DNA of 35,025 nucleotides from positions 1 to 35,025 of the forward strand of contig JAITHJ010000054.1 in the NCBI GenBank assembly GCA_031280035.1. The letters are read 5' to 3'. Below the pieces are notes generated by a model. It made no database searches. It saw only the letters and a list, made by a program, of their open reading frames with translations, and was not told the DNA's origin. The stretch comes from Spirochaetaceae bacterium (lineage in GTDB: Bacteria > Spirochaetota > Spirochaetia > Treponematales > Breznakiellaceae). Of this stretch, positions 16,563-26,035 are shown piece after piece; the first letter of the stretch is position 1, and every line of letters begins with the position of its first letter. The position numbers and the translations under genes are program-made.

Positions 16563-17591
16563 ATGAAAAATTCATCATTATTTACGGTGTTTTTGATAAT
16601 TCCGGTATTCCTTGCCGGATGCCGCAATCAGGAAGACTGGCAGTACAGATTTTTGCTGGGAACAATTTGCAGAGTAAAATTTTTTGACCGCGCACCAAAG
16701 TCTCTTGCCAATGACGTTTTTTCCAGAATTGCGGTGCTTGAAGATATATTAAGCGCAAATAAGGAAGATACTGACTTGGACATGGTAAACAAAAACGCCG
16801 GCATAGGGCCGGTAAAAGTCCGTAAAGAGTTAATAGATGTTTCATTACGCGCTCTTTATTACGCTGAAATTTCTGAAGACGAAAATGGCTGCGCCGTGTT
16901 CGACCCGACTATTGGCCCTCTTGTTAAATTATGGAATATAGGCTCTCCGCTTGAACAGGTGCCGCTGGAAACCGACGTAAAAGATGCGCTTTCTTATGTT
17001 AATTGGCGTGCGATGGAGGTTGACAGTAAAGATCAGACTATTTTTTTAACAAAAAAAAATATGAGCGTTGATTTAGGAGCCATTGCAAAGGGATATGCCG
17101 CCGATGAAGCGGTTAAAATTATAAAAAATGCCGGTGTAAAAAGCGCCATTCTAGATTTGGGAGGTAATATTTACGTATTGGGCAGAAAACCAGACGGACT
17201 GCCTTTCAAAATAGGCGTTCAAGATCCTAAAAGCTCACGCAGAACATATATTGGCGTTGTCTCTGTGAGCAATATGGCTGTCATAACATCAGGCGACTAC
17301 GAGCGTTTTTTTGAGAAGGCCGGCATTCGTTATCATCATATACTTTCAACAAAAACAGGACACCCTGTTTGGAATAATCTTCGTTCCGTAACAATAGTAT
17401 CGGAAAACTCAATGGACGCCGATGCCTTGTCTACAATGGCTTTTGTGATGGGTTTTGAAAAAGGTTCCGCCTTGATTGATTCTATTGCCGGAACCGGAGG
17501 CATTTTTGTATTTAATGATAATCGTGTTACTGTAAGCGAATCATTAAAAGGCATATTCAGTTTGAATCATGAAAAAAATATTCAGCGGTAA
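16563..17591 (+). CDS. apbE: FAD:protein FMN transferase, lipoprotein form
   Basis: A 342-residue ApbE, the periplasmic enzyme that uses FAD to attach FMN covalently to a Thr of target proteins such as Rnf or NQR subunits. The N terminus is a lipoprotein signal with lipobox LAGC (Cys 20), so it is tethered to a membrane facing the periplasm. Family motifs in order are VDLGAIAKGYAADEAV, AILDLGGNIYV, and SGDYERF with the HHILSTKTGHPV strand, then the metal-binding VTIVSENSMDADALST. The length is typical. The 3' end overlaps the SDR gene by 23 bases. No FMN-accepting target protein is encoded in the window. Confidence 0.93.
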   Translation: MKNSSLFTVFLIIPVFLAGCRNQEDWQYRFLLGTICRVKFFDRAPKSLANDVFSRIAVLEDILSANKEDTDLDMVNKNAGIGPVKVRKELIDVSLRALYYAEISEDENGCAVFDPTIGPLVKLWNIGSPLEQVPLETDVKDALSYVNWRAMEVDSKDQTIFLTKKNMSVDLGAIAKGYAADEAVKIIKNAGVKSAILDLGGNIYVLGRKPDGLPFKIGVQDPKSSRRTYIGVVSVSNMAVITSGDYERFFEKAGIRYHHILSTKTGHPVWNNLRSVTIVSENSMDADALSTMAFVMGFEKGSALIDSIAGTGGIFVFNDNRVTVSESLKGIFSLNHEKNIQR

Positions 17592-18303
17592 ACAAGCGCT
17601 TGTTATAGGCGGTACCGGAGGTATAGGCCGATTTATAAGCCGCGGACTTGCCGAATGCGGCGCTGAATTAACAGTCATCGGATCTTCCGCTGAAAAAATG
17701 AAACGGACCAGCCAAGAAATAAAAAAGATCGGCGGCGTCATAAACGAGAATATACTTACGCTTGAAGCCGGCAGCGCTGTCGATAATGTTCTTTCAATAT
17801 GCAGATACGCCGACATTCTTGTCTGCGCTTATGGCCCGTTTAAAAGAACGGCGCTTTCTGAAACAACCGTAGAAGACTGGCATTCTCTTGTTACACTGAA
17901 CCTTATTCTTCCCGGAAGCCTTGTCTCGTCATATCTTGGCGGCATGATGAAAAAAAAGTGGGGACGTATCCTTCTTTTTGGGGGCACTAATACCGATTTT
18001 ATCCGCGGATGGACTACAACGGCGCCTTACGCGGCGGCAAAAACGGCTCTAGGGCCATTGGCTAAATCGGTTGCAAAAAACGCTTCGGCTTTTGGCGTAA
18101 CCTGTAATGTTCTTTGTCCTGGATTAACGGATACCGAGTATATGGACAACACGGCAAAAAAATACAACCGGGAAAATTCTCCAGCCGGCGTTACTCTTAC
18201 GCCGCAAGAAGTCGCCGCCTTTGCTCTGGATATACTAAAAAATCCCAGTATTAACGGAGCAATAGTACCTATAGATAAAGGCGTTGAAGTCCATGCTGTG
18301 TAA
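17569..18303 (+). CDS. Short-chain dehydrogenase/reductase
   Basis: A 244-residue classical SDR fold NAD(P)-dependent oxidoreductase. The cofactor loop is GGTGGIG (14-20), the structural Asn is N111 (TLNL), and the catalytic pair YxxxK is Y154/K158 (PYAAAK), with the usual CNVLCPGLTDTEY loop after it. At the position of the catalytic Ser, which should lie about 13 residues before the Tyr, the sequence is GGTNTD with Thr140-Thr142 and no Ser, so activity may be reduced or use Thr. The ATG overlaps the end of apbE by 23 bases, so the two are cotranscribed; a functional link is not obvious. The substrate is unknown. FabG-type keto reduction is only the default guess. Confidence 0.85.
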   Translation: MKKIFSGKQALVIGGTGGIGRFISRGLAECGAELTVIGSSAEKMKRTSQEIKKIGGVINENILTLEAGSAVDNVLSICRYADILVCAYGPFKRTALSETTVEDWHSLVTLNLILPGSLVSSYLGGMMKKKWGRILLFGGTNTDFIRGWTTTAPYAAAKTALGPLAKSVAKNASAFGVTCNVLCPGLTDTEYMDNTAKKYNRENSPAGVTLTPQEVAAFALDILKNPSINGAIVPIDKGVEVHAV

Positions 18304-18331
18304 TTGCTTTTAACCGGATATTTAACAGCAA
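18304..18331 (+). terminator. Possible hairpin after the SDR gene
   Basis: Immediately after the stop codon, TTGCTTTTAA (18304-18313) can pair with TTAACAGCAA (18322-18331) with one mismatch across an eight-base loop. It lies between convergent genes (SDR and argG). There is no T run after it, so this is tentative. Confidence 0.3.
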
Positions 18332-18362
18332 TGCGCCCCGCCGCAGACAGCGGAATAGTTTA

Positions 18363-19562
18363 TTAATGTTTTTCCATAATGGCCCGTACCAGAACTGGAA
18401 GTCCATAAAGACGAATGAACCCTTTAGCATCAGCATGATCATAGAGTTCTCCTGTAGTAAAACTTGCTATATCAGCATTGTAAAGAGAATAAGACGATAC
18501 AACCCCTGCCGGTATAATACTGCCCTTATACAACTTTAATTTAACTTTACCCGTAACTGTTTTTTGCGTTGAATCTACAAAACTACTTAAAGCTTCACGA
18601 AGCGGCGTAAACCAAAGACCGCCGTAAATAAGTTCCGCCATTTTCTGACCGGCAAGCTGTTTAAACGAGTATGTTTGCCTGTCCAGCGTAACATGTTCCA
18701 ATTCAGCGTGAGCCTGATACAAAATACTGCCGCCCGGAGTTTCATATACGCCGCGGCTTTTCATGCCAACTACGCGGTTTTCTACAAGATCGCATATTCC
18801 AACGCCATTCGCGCCGCCGATTTCATTTAACGCGCGAATAAGGGTTACTCCGTCCATTTTACTGCCATTAAGGGCAACTGGAACGCCTTTTTCAAATTCA
18901 AGCTCGACATACTCTGGCTTATCCGGCGCGCACTCCGGCGGCACAGTCATTTTCAGCATCGTATTAAAACGTGGTTCATTAGAAAGATTTTCCAGTTCCA
19001 ATCCTTCATGTGAAATATGCCACAAGTTATCGTCTCTGCTGTATGAATCATCACGTTTAACCTGAACAGGTATTCCACGTTTTTCAAGATATTCAATTTC
19101 TTCTTCACGGCTTTTAATATCCCATATTCGCCATGGAGCAATAATTTCAATATCATGCGCCAAAGCCATTACTCCCAAATCAAATCTGATCTGATCGTTG
19201 CCTTTGCCGGTTGCTCCATGAGCAATCGCCACAGCGCCTTCTTTACGCGCATACTCTACCAAAGTCTTCGCTATCAGCGGCCGCGCTGTTGCAGTGCCAA
19301 GAAGATATTTATCTTCATATACAGCGCTGGCTTTAAGAGCTGGAAAAATAAAATCTTCAACATATTCTTTTTTTACGTCAGCTATAAAACATGACGACGC
19401 TCCAGTATCAAGCGCTCGTTGCTTAACAGCCTGCCAATCAGCTTCCTGACCTACATCAATACAAACGGCGACAGTTTCGTAATCAAAATTTTCTTTCAGC
19501 CACGGAATAATAACTGTTGTATCAAGCCCTCCGGAATATGCCAAAACAACTTTCTTTTTCAT
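18363..19562 (-). CDS. argG: Argininosuccinate synthase
   Basis: A 399-residue argininosuccinate synthase, which joins citrulline and aspartate with ATP in arginine synthesis, in the cytoplasm. The PP-loop AYSGGLDTT (9-17) opens the protein, followed by the citrulline/aspartate-binding [13 protein letters not shown] and then [14 protein letters not shown]. The C-terminal ends with the tetramer helix. The length equals that of the family (about 400). The ATG has a perfect AAGGAG upstream. No argH or other arginine gene is in the window, so it is an isolated locus. Downstream, the convergent SDR gene is 59 bases away. Confidence 0.97.
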   Translation of the reverse strand: MKKKVVLAYSGGLDTTVIIPWLKENFDYETVAVCIDVGQEADWQAVKQRALDTGASSCFIADVKKEYVEDFIFPALKASAVYEDKYLLGTATARPLIAKTLVEYARKEGAVAIAHGATGKGNDQIRFDLGVMALAHDIEIIAPWRIWDIKSREEEIEYLEKRGIPVQVKRDDSYSRDDNLWHISHEGLELENLSNEPRFNTMLKMTVPPECAPDKPEYVELEFEKGVPVALNGSKMDGVTLIRALNEIGGANGVGICDLVENRVVGMKSRGVYETPGGSILYQAHAELEHVTLDRQTYSFKQLAGQKMAELIYGGLWFTPLREALSSFVDSTQKTVTGKVKLKLYKGSIIPAGVVSSYSLYNADIASFTTGELYDHADAKGFIRLYGLPVLVRAIMEKH

Positions 19563-19765
19563 AAAACACTCCTTAATGTCAGTTTATCATATAACATTAC
19601 CTCACGATAAGTGGCATAAATAATAAGAATGAATAAACTACTCCACTCCGCAACAGTGAGACAGTAAACCCAATCACAAATAAAAATATCTTTGAAGGAT
19701 TTTCTAAAGGTTATATCTGATAAACCGATAAGTTAAATATGGGAGTTAAGCCTTGCGGCGATGCT

Positions 19766-20425
19766 TCAAGTTACTAGCGGTGCGGGACAACATCCAGACG
19801 CGCCGCTATTTTTTTGCGTTAAAGCATCTTCAACTTGTTTAAACAATCGTCTTGCAGAATTTTCGTTCCACGGATAACGGATTGAAATATCGGCAAGCGC
19901 GGCAACTCTCTTTGCAGAAGGTTTGAAAATTTCCGCCGGGTTATCTATCATGATAAAGACCGCAGGATTGACAATTTCACGCAGACAATTTGACTCGCAG
20001 ATAATTACAGCATTATGCGGCGATTGTTCTTGAAAGAAGGTAAAGCCGCTGAACAGAGCCTGTTTCAGGCAGCGCAGCCAGAAAACTTTTTCGGCGCCGG
20101 CGGCAAGCAGCCGCGATGTGTCTTTTTCGCCGCAGGCGCATATTTCCTCAGTAAGAGCGAACTGTACGCCGGAAAGCGAACATGCGCCGCAGCCTTTCGA
20201 ACCATGCGGACACGATGCGGAGCGGCCATCAATACTAGTAATTTTAAGCGCAATAACATGCATCTTTTCTTTTAATTGCTCAATTAAGCCGGCTGCTAAT
20301 GTTGTTTTACCGGAATTCCGGCAAGAAGAACCTATTATCACAAGATGCGGCGCTTCCATCATAATTGCATTATTTAAAACAGGCTGTTCCACGATTGTTT
20401 GAGAAATTGATTTTTGCTTTTTCAT
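19766..20425 (-). CDS. Cysteine-rich P-loop protein, MobB-like
   Basis: This 219-residue protein has a G-x-x-x-x-G-K-T P-loop with a flexible start, GSSCRNSGKTTLAAGL (32-47), of the form seen in MobB-type nucleotide-binding proteins that assist molybdenum cofactor maturation. It differs from standard MobB by a cysteine cluster, CPHGSKGCGAC (72-82), followed by CAC (96-98) and a closing CC near the C terminus; the first group resembles a metal or iron-sulfur site. Start is ATG with a weak AGAAG upstream. No molybdenum cofactor genes are near, so the MobB-like role is a loose fold-level guess and the metal role an inference. It reads leftward, upstream of argG. Confidence 0.55.
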   Translation of the reverse strand: MKKQKSISQTIVEQPVLNNAIMMEAPHLVIIGSSCRNSGKTTLAAGLIEQLKEKMHVIALKITSIDGRSASCPHGSKGCGACSLSGVQFALTEEICACGEKDTSRLLAAGAEKVFWLRCLKQALFSGFTFFQEQSPHNAVIICESNCLREIVNPAVFIMIDNPAEIFKPSAKRVAALADISIRYPWNENSARRLFKQVEDALTQKNSGASGCCPAPLVT

Positions 20426-20573
20426 TACTTCTATTGTTATGATTTTTTTATCAAAAACAAGCCCCGCCTTAAAATAAAAACAATTATAAGAACAGCCTTC
20501 TGAAATTTTGTCGATAATATATTACCAAATGGTAGTTGACTTTAGAAAAAAAATTTAAATGCGTTAGTGTGCG

Positions 20574-21056
20574 ATGAGTTTATTAACAAGTATAGCAATA
20601 GTTTCTTTTATATTGGCCTTATTTATTCTTCTATTGTTAAGGTTTAGTTCGCCTTATTTAAAAAACGATAAAACGTCTAACGGCTTGTACTTAGATAAAA
20701 AAGCTAAAACAAAAAAAACACTCAGCTTTTTTAAAAAAAACAGCGATTCTGGAAAAATGCAAATAAAAGAAGGTAAACGCGGTGAACCGCATACTTGTCC
20801 TGTCTGCGCGGCAAAATTTGAACGAGGTGAAACAGTACGTTCAAAAATATTTCCTCCAACGAACAGGAACGATCGACTGCTTCATATTTCAGGCTGCCCA
20901 TTCTGTTTAAAAGGCGAACGCAAGCGTGAATGTCCGGTCTGCGGCGCGGAATTGAAAATAGAAGAATATCTTACGGCTCGCATATTTCAGCGCAAAGAAA
21001 AATCACATGTTCATATACTTGGCTGTAATCACTGTAGATTAGGAAGAAACGGCTAA
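20574..21056 (+). CDS. Membrane-anchored tandem zinc-ribbon protein
   Basis: 160 residues with one N-terminal membrane helix (about 4-24), a basic linker and two cysteine modules. CPVC (75-78) pairs with CPFC (108-111), and CPVC (120-123) with CNHC (151-154). The spacing and the shared flanks (RSKIFPP/TARIFQR, LLHISGC/VHILGC) show an internal duplication of a four-Cys zinc ribbon. The topology suggests that the ribbons face the cytoplasm, but this is not certain. The function is unknown. The start ATG at 20574 has no clear ribosome site. The 3' end overlaps rsmA by 18 bases in the convergent direction. Confidence 0.75.
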   Translation: MSLLTSIAIVSFILALFILLLLRFSSPYLKNDKTSNGLYLDKKAKTKKTLSFFKKNSDSGKMQIKEGKRGEPHTCPVCAAKFERGETVRSKIFPPTNRNDRLLHISGCPFCLKGERKRECPVCGAELKIEEYLTARIFQRKEKSHVHILGCNHCRLGRNG

Positions 21057-21914
21057 ATGTTCCTGAAGCGTCCAGGCAAGCTGCGCAAAATCCTCACAAC
21101 AAAGCATCTCAGCCCTTCTATGCGGCTCTATTTTAAGGCTGTCAAGCACAGAAATGGCAAGAGAACCTGAGTTCGGCTTTACGCTGTTCATAAATGCGGT
21201 AAGATTATTTTTGATAGTTTTACGGCGCGTTGCAAATAATGCACGCAGCATTGGATAAAATAACGGCGGCGGCGCGGCGTTCTGCGGTAACAAATCAAGC
21301 CTTAACGACTGTGATTCAACATGAGGAGACGGAAAAAAACACTCGCCTTTTAAAACGGAAAGCGGCTTTATCTTATATGATGATGATACAAGCACCGACA
21401 ACGATGAATAATCCGCGCCGCCTGGTTTTGCCGTGATTCTTTGAGCAACCTCTCTTTGTACAGTTATCACCAAACGTGAAAACATTAATCTTTGTTCGAT
21501 AAAATTGCCCAAAAGTTTTGCTGCAATATTATAAGGAAGATTTCCCAGCATCTTAATTTCTTTTTTATTTTCAAGATACCTATCTTGAATGGTAATAAAT
21601 GCATCGCCCTCTATAAGAAGAAATTTTTTATCATTATTAAAAATCATTCTAAGCGCATTACAGAAACCCTTATCAATTTCAAATGCACTGACATGGGCGT
21701 CCCGTTCAAGAAGACCAGCCGTCATTGCGCCAAGCCCCGCTCCTATTTCCCAAACTTCATCGCCTGGAAATATTTCAAGTTCATTAAGCAGCATGGTTCG
21801 CACTGATGGATTTATCAAAAAATTCTGGCCGAATTTTTTTTGCATTCCCAACCCATGCTGTTTTAAAAAAGATATCAATGACAATGGCGAATCATAATTA
21901 ATCAAATCTTTCAA
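21039..21914 (-). CDS. rsmA: 16S rRNA dimethyladenosine transferase
   Basis: A 291-residue KsgA/RsmA, which dimethylates two adjacent adenosines near the 3' end of 16S rRNA with S-adenosylmethionine, a late step of small-subunit assembly. The entry strand KKFGQNFL (26-33), motif I EIGAGLG (56-62), the acidic motif II around FEIDKG, and the catalytic NLPY (125-128) are all present, and the length is normal. The start is a TTG that overlaps the comEC stop by 17 bases, so its translation is likely coupled. It is the last gene of the cdaA operon. Confidence 0.95.
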   Translation of the reverse strand: MKDLINYDSPLSLISFLKQHGLGMQKKFGQNFLINPSVRTMLLNELEIFPGDEVWEIGAGLGAMTAGLLERDAHVSAFEIDKGFCNALRMIFNNDKKFLLIEGDAFITIQDRYLENKKEIKMLGNLPYNIAAKLLGNFIEQRLMFSRLVITVQREVAQRITAKPGGADYSSLSVLVSSSYKIKPLSVLKGECFFPSPHVESQSLRLDLLPQNAAPPPLFYPMLRALFATRRKTIKNNLTAFMNSVKPNSGSLAISVLDSLKIEPHRRAEMLCCEDFAQLAWTLQEHLAVSS

Positions 21915-23397
21915 CGTAACTTCGAACCTTCAACCGCATATTACAAAAATATATTATTGCAAATGGCAGTATACTTAATATTATCACAGAAACCGCCGTG
22001 TTGCTAACGGTTAATGCAGGAAATTTACCGGCAGTATTTGTTATTTTTTCAAGAACCGCATAAAGGATTGAAAGTGCAGTATCTAAAGGCCGGCATAGCA
22101 AAGGAAAAGTAAAATGTACTATTATAAAAATAATCGATATTATCATAAACACTGTTGTAAGCGGGACCATAATAAGTCCGGCCAAAATACCGGCAGGCCG
22201 TAGATTGCCAAAAAATGACGCAGAAACTGCCATAGTCGCAATAAACGCTCCAAGCGAAACCGACAGAGGCTCCGCAAGCATGGGGGGAATCCTACCGCGT
22301 AAAAGGCCGCTTAAAGGTTTCCCTATGAAAAGAATACCTGCAAGCGCAAGATATGATAATATAAAAGAAATGGTCTTTCCAGAGGACGGATCTATAAGAA
22401 TCTGTGTTAAAAATGAAAGTGAAATCACTTGTACCGCACTAATATTCAATGAATGTAAAATGGCGATAGAACCAATTATATACGCTATGCCGGCACGAGC
22501 AAGAGATGGCTGCGCGCCAACAATGTAAATATATATGATGATGAACATCGCGCCAATCAGCGCCGCAGCCTTTATCCCAAACGGTTTTCGTAACATGAAT
22601 GTAATTATTGACGATATTATGGCTAAATGCATGCCTGATAACGCCAATATATAAGAACAGCCGGCATTTCTGTAGCGCGCAGCAAGTTCCATATCAAGAT
22701 TATCCTTAATGCCTATAAGCAAGGCAAGGGCAAGACCTCCCCAGCGTTTATCTGAAAAAATAGTAACAAGTAAAAGCCGCGCTTTTGTACGCTGTCGGTT
22801 CAGTGAATCTGATGGTTTTATAATGTGCGTTGAAGAAGCGCGGAACAGCGCACCGTATGGAGAACTATGTGAGACAAAACGCCCTTCGGTAAAGATAACG
22901 CAGCCACGTCCAAATTCTTTTAAATGCAAAACAGCCTCTTCTGAAAAAAACACCGGCGTTTTCCCTTTTGCTGATACTCTAACTCCATTTTCCCCATACG
23001 AATGAGTAAGTCTTACTATGGCAACACCGCGCTTTGATGAATTTACTCTTGGATCATCAAGCAAGATTCCGGTTATTCCAGTTATTTTATCGTAATCCAA
23101 GCCGGGCTTAACGGCATTGCCTCTAAAAGACGCGCAAAGAACGGCTGCCCCAAGCGAAAATCCCACCGTAAAATACCAAAGAAAAAGTTTTATTTTTATT
23201 GTTTTTACCGCGCAGCAGTTATATCCGCTTAAAAGTGATAATGTATCGGCCAATGAAAGACACGCGGCAATCAGGCCTCCCGCCACGGTAACGCTTATCA
23301 GAACAAACGCCGGCTTAAAAAAAGAACTAAAACCATAGTACGCAATAACAGCTCCTATGACAGCGCATAAGACCGGATCGAAAAATTTTTTATTCAT
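21898..23397 (-). CDS. comEC: ComEC/Rec2-type competence membrane protein, without lactamase domain
   Basis: A 499-residue integral membrane protein of the ComEC/Rec2 family, the channel that passes single-stranded DNA across the cytoplasmic membrane during natural uptake. N-terminal membrane helices and an extracytoplasmic DUF4131-like OB region (about 100-190) precede the Competence domain, with ALLIGIKDNL and CSYILALSGMHLAI (247-260). Several further hydrophobic segments follow. The C-terminal metallo-beta-lactamase-like domain present in many ComEC proteins is missing; the protein ends soon after the last helix. Whether it still mediates uptake is unknown; no comEA/comF partners are in the window. 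ATG start, 39 bases after truA. Confidence 0.88.
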   Translation of the reverse strand: MNKKFFDPVLCAVIGAVIAYYGFSSFFKPAFVLISVTVAGGLIAACLSLADTLSLLSGYNCCAVKTIKIKLFLWYFTVGFSLGAAVLCASFRGNAVKPGLDYDKITGITGILLDDPRVNSSKRGVAIVRLTHSYGENGVRVSAKGKTPVFFSEEAVLHLKEFGRGCVIFTEGRFVSHSSPYGALFRASSTHIIKPSDSLNRQRTKARLLLVTIFSDKRWGGLALALLIGIKDNLDMELAARYRNAGCSYILALSGMHLAIISSIITFMLRKPFGIKAAALIGAMFIIIYIYIVGAQPSLARAGIAYIIGSIAILHSLNISAVQVISLSFLTQILIDPSSGKTISFILSYLALAGILFIGKPLSGLLRGRIPPMLAEPLSVSLGAFIATMAVSASFFGNLRPAGILAGLIMVPLTTVFMIISIIFIIVHFTFPLLCRPLDTALSILYAVLEKITNTAGKFPALTVSNTAVSVIILSILPFAIIYFCNMRLKVRSYVERFD

Positions 23398-23436
23398 GAA
23401 AAATTAATTGCGTTCTGTTTTATTTCGCTTTAGAAT

Positions 23437-24207
23437 TTAATATTCAATGTGCCACAAAAACAGACCATTTGAAGGCGCAGTCGGACCAGCCATACTTCTT
23501 TCTCCACTTTTAAGTATTTCAGTAAATTCATCAGCTTTGATTTTTTTTTCTTCATAGTACATTAATGTTCCAACTATTGAACGTACCATTCTGCGAAAAA
23601 AAGCATTCGCGCTTATTTCGAAGATAACTGTTTCGCGTTCTACAAAAAAACATGAGTTTATTATTGCGCGGTATTTTGAACCGGTTCCACGCTGAAATAT
23701 CTGATCTGAGGGCGACGCGAAAAGAGAACAATCAATCTCACCGCGCAAAAGGCGCGCATAATCCTGTAAAAGTTTTATATCAAGCCGTCGGTTTATCTGC
23801 ATTGAATAACGCGATTTATGTGGAAAATTTTTTATGCCGCATATAATATGATAACGGTACGTACGACTTTTTGCTGAAAATCTGGCATGAAAATCATCGG
23901 GAACTTCACGCGCCGCCCTGATTCGTATATCCTGCGGAAGCATACTATTGAGCGCAAAGACAAAATTTGCCGCCGGAATTCTCTGTATATCAGTAAAGAA
24001 ATTGACACATTGACCTACTGCATGTACGCCGGTATCTGTTCTTCCTGCGGCATTCAATAGAATATGTTTTTTGTGCATTTTTTCAAGGACTGCTTCAATA
24101 CAGCCCTGTATGGTGCGCTTATTTCGCTGGCGCTGCCAGCCTGAAAACATAGTTCCGTCGTAAGCCACTATTAACTGTATATTTCTGTGGCTTTCACCGT
24201 TAGTCAT
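23437..24207 (-). CDS. truA: tRNA pseudouridine(38-40) synthase
   Basis: A 256-residue TruA, which isomerises uridines 38-40 in the tRNA anticodon arm. The catalytic Asp is in AAGRTDTGVHA (D58), preceded by YDGTMFSGWQRQ and followed by FALNSMLPQDI, HARFSAKSRTYRY and FRRMVRSIVG. The length is typical (about 245-260). The ATG at 24207 overlaps the end of the DUF2225 gene (ATGACTAA), a coupling overlap; a TTG one codon earlier is less likely. Confidence 0.95.
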   Translation of the reverse strand: MTNGESHRNIQLIVAYDGTMFSGWQRQRNKRTIQGCIEAVLEKMHKKHILLNAAGRTDTGVHAVGQCVNFFTDIQRIPAANFVFALNSMLPQDIRIRAAREVPDDFHARFSAKSRTYRYHIICGIKNFPHKSRYSMQINRRLDIKLLQDYARLLRGEIDCSLFASPSDQIFQRGTGSKYRAIINSCFFVERETVIFEISANAFFRRMVRSIVGTLMYYEEKKIKADEFTEILKSGERSMAGPTAPSNGLFLWHIEY

Positions 24208-25057
24208 CAAAATCTTGAAGTTCTTTCGCTATATTGTCGTACAAATTGCGGGCTTTTTCAAGCAAAGGGCCGGGTTTATTTTTGGATGATTTTCCTAAAC
24301 CAAACATCTTTGCAATCGTTCTTTTTATTCCAGCCATATTTTCCATTCGCTGTTCGATATTGCTTGTATCGCCATACCTGAATTGAAGAAGTCCTGTAAT
24401 ATACAAAAAACCTTCGTAGCCATAATTTTTGTCGGTATCAGGCCCGAACAATTTAAGACCGGACAGCGTTTCTTCACCGGTTCCTTCATTGGCAAGCGCG
24501 CGTGAATAGAAAAAAGACGCTTTTCTTTTGAATAATTCAGCAAGCCAGTCATAATGTTGTTCCGGTTCTTTTTTGTCCATTTCTTCCAAGAGCCAACTTG
24601 CTCTAAGCGCGGCAAGTCCCTGTTTTATCGTGGGCGAAAATTCCTTGCCGTAATAATCATAGCAGCGCATAACAAGGTACTGCGAAGCCGCGCCCGATAT
24701 TAAATCACGCGGCGCATAAAAACTCAACGATGGAAATACCAGCGAAATTTCTTCAAATCTGCTTGATTGGGATACACTAACGGCTTCCCGCTGTTCTTCA
24801 GAAATCATAGCGAAATCGTCATTCATAGAGGCAAACCAGCATTTAGGACACACAACAGCTTGATATATCAAAGGATACACATCGCCGTACTTTACTGAAG
24901 GCTCGTACAAGCGGTGCAGCTCTTCAGTAAGGCCTCCCGCTATAAGACGTCCGCTTCCGGTCAGAAGTTCTTCTTTGTGAAAAGTTTCTTCACAAACAGG
25001 ACATACAATAACTTCTTTTGAAAGATATGAAATTTTTAAGGCGTTATCTTTTGCCAT
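24200..25057 (-). CDS. DUF2225 protein
   Basis: A 285-residue DUF2225 protein. The N-terminal part carries two cysteine pairs, CPVC (19-22) and CPKC (70-73), which probably bind one zinc, with a conserved WFASMNDDF after the second. The remaining two thirds is helical, with a GLAALRASWLL-type helix pattern, and may form TPR-like repeats. The family function is unknown. In this window it stands between cdaR (7 bases away) and truA (overlapping). ATG start, with only a weak ribosome site. Confidence 0.83.
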   Translation of the reverse strand: MAKDNALKISYLSKEVIVCPVCEETFHKEELLTGSGRLIAGGLTEELHRLYEPSVKYGDVYPLIYQAVVCPKCWFASMNDDFAMISEEQREAVSVSQSSRFEEISLVFPSLSFYAPRDLISGAASQYLVMRCYDYYGKEFSPTIKQGLAALRASWLLEEMDKKEPEQHYDWLAELFKRKASFFYSRALANEGTGEETLSGLKLFGPDTDKNYGYEGFLYITGLLQFRYGDTSNIEQRMENMAGIKRTIAKMFGLGKSSKNKPGPLLEKARNLYDNIAKELQDFDD

Positions 25058-25064
25058 GATGCTT

Positions 25065-26009
25065 TTACTTTATCACATCTTTAACTGAAATTGAAACTGT
25101 CTCCGGCTTATAGCCCTGCAAAATAAATTTATCAGGAATATTCAGCGAAACCGGAATGTTATATACGCCTGCAGTTTTTACCTGCGTACAATCAATGTAC
25201 ATGGCGTTATCTTCCGGTTTATAATCCTGTATTTCCGCTGAGTTGCCCTGTATTCTCAAAATACCGGTAACCATTAAAGGCAGAACTGAAAGATCTCCGG
25301 CAAGATTTGCAATATGCAGAGGTACATCATTAAAATCATAACTAAGTTCTATGCTTTTTATTATCGCGCTGAACTGAACTGTATTTTCATTCGCGCTTAT
25401 CGAAGGATCCATATTGGAAATACGCACATTTTTTGTAAAACTGTTGTCATGTCCTGTAATATCAATAGATTCTGTACTAATTGTCTTTATGTTTCCAAGA
25501 AGTCCGGCAGGGCCTTCAATATAAATTTGTTTTGGAGATATGCTTTTATAAACAAGCTCGAAGCCGGGCGCTACATCGCCTTTAACAACCGGTTCTACCG
25601 GAAAATATTTTCCTTCCCGTTTATCAAGGGAAATTTTTAATTCGCCCGGAGATACATTTATATCAAGCATATTGATGTTTTGTGCGTTTTCAGTGCTTTT
25701 TATTTCTATTGGAATGGTATAATCACCCGGCTTATTGTAAACCGTCAAATCAACAACTGCTATCAAATCATTTTCTGTTATCGTATTCAAATTACCATCT
25801 ATCCCGCTTACAGTCAACCGCACCTTAGACGGTATAACTGTCGTAGATATAAATTCATTATTCTCTTTGCAGTTAAGTGAAATATCAAAACGAACGCTTG
25901 TTATCCCATTCATTTGCTGAAAAATATTTAAAAAATAAGCCAGTACAATAGCAAGAATTTTTGCAGGCCAGTTAGTTGTCAACTTCAAAAAAAAATTTTC
26001 AATACTCAT
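25065..26009 (-). CDS. cdaR: YbbR-domain protein, CdaA regulator (CdaR-like)
   Basis: A 314-residue protein with one N-terminal membrane segment (about 12-30) and a series of YbbR beta domains outside the cytoplasm. Repeated units carry patterns such as PSKVRLTVSG and SPKQIYIEGP, each a strand-turn pair. In many bacteria the YbbR protein binds and modulates the diadenylate cyclase encoded next door. ATG with AAGGAAT upstream, 26 bases after cdaA, so they are coexpressed. The symbol follows the neighbour; the regulatory role is inferred from that pairing. Confidence 0.85.
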   Translation of the reverse strand: MSIENFFLKLTTNWPAKILAIVLAYFLNIFQQMNGITSVRFDISLNCKENNEFISTTVIPSKVRLTVSGIDGNLNTITENDLIAVVDLTVYNKPGDYTIPIEIKSTENAQNINMLDINVSPGELKISLDKREGKYFPVEPVVKGDVAPGFELVYKSISPKQIYIEGPAGLLGNIKTISTESIDITGHDNSFTKNVRISNMDPSISANENTVQFSAIIKSIELSYDFNDVPLHIANLAGDLSVLPLMVTGILRIQGNSAEIQDYKPEDNAMYIDCTQVKTAGVYNIPVSLNIPDKFILQGYKPETVSISVKDVIK

Positions 26010-26035
26010 AATATTCCTTATGCGGATTCAATTAC

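Noticed and set aside
19563-19660. ARG box in front of argG (AATGAATAA near 19625)
   Set aside because: Only one half resembles the ArgR site; no second half at the correct spacing.
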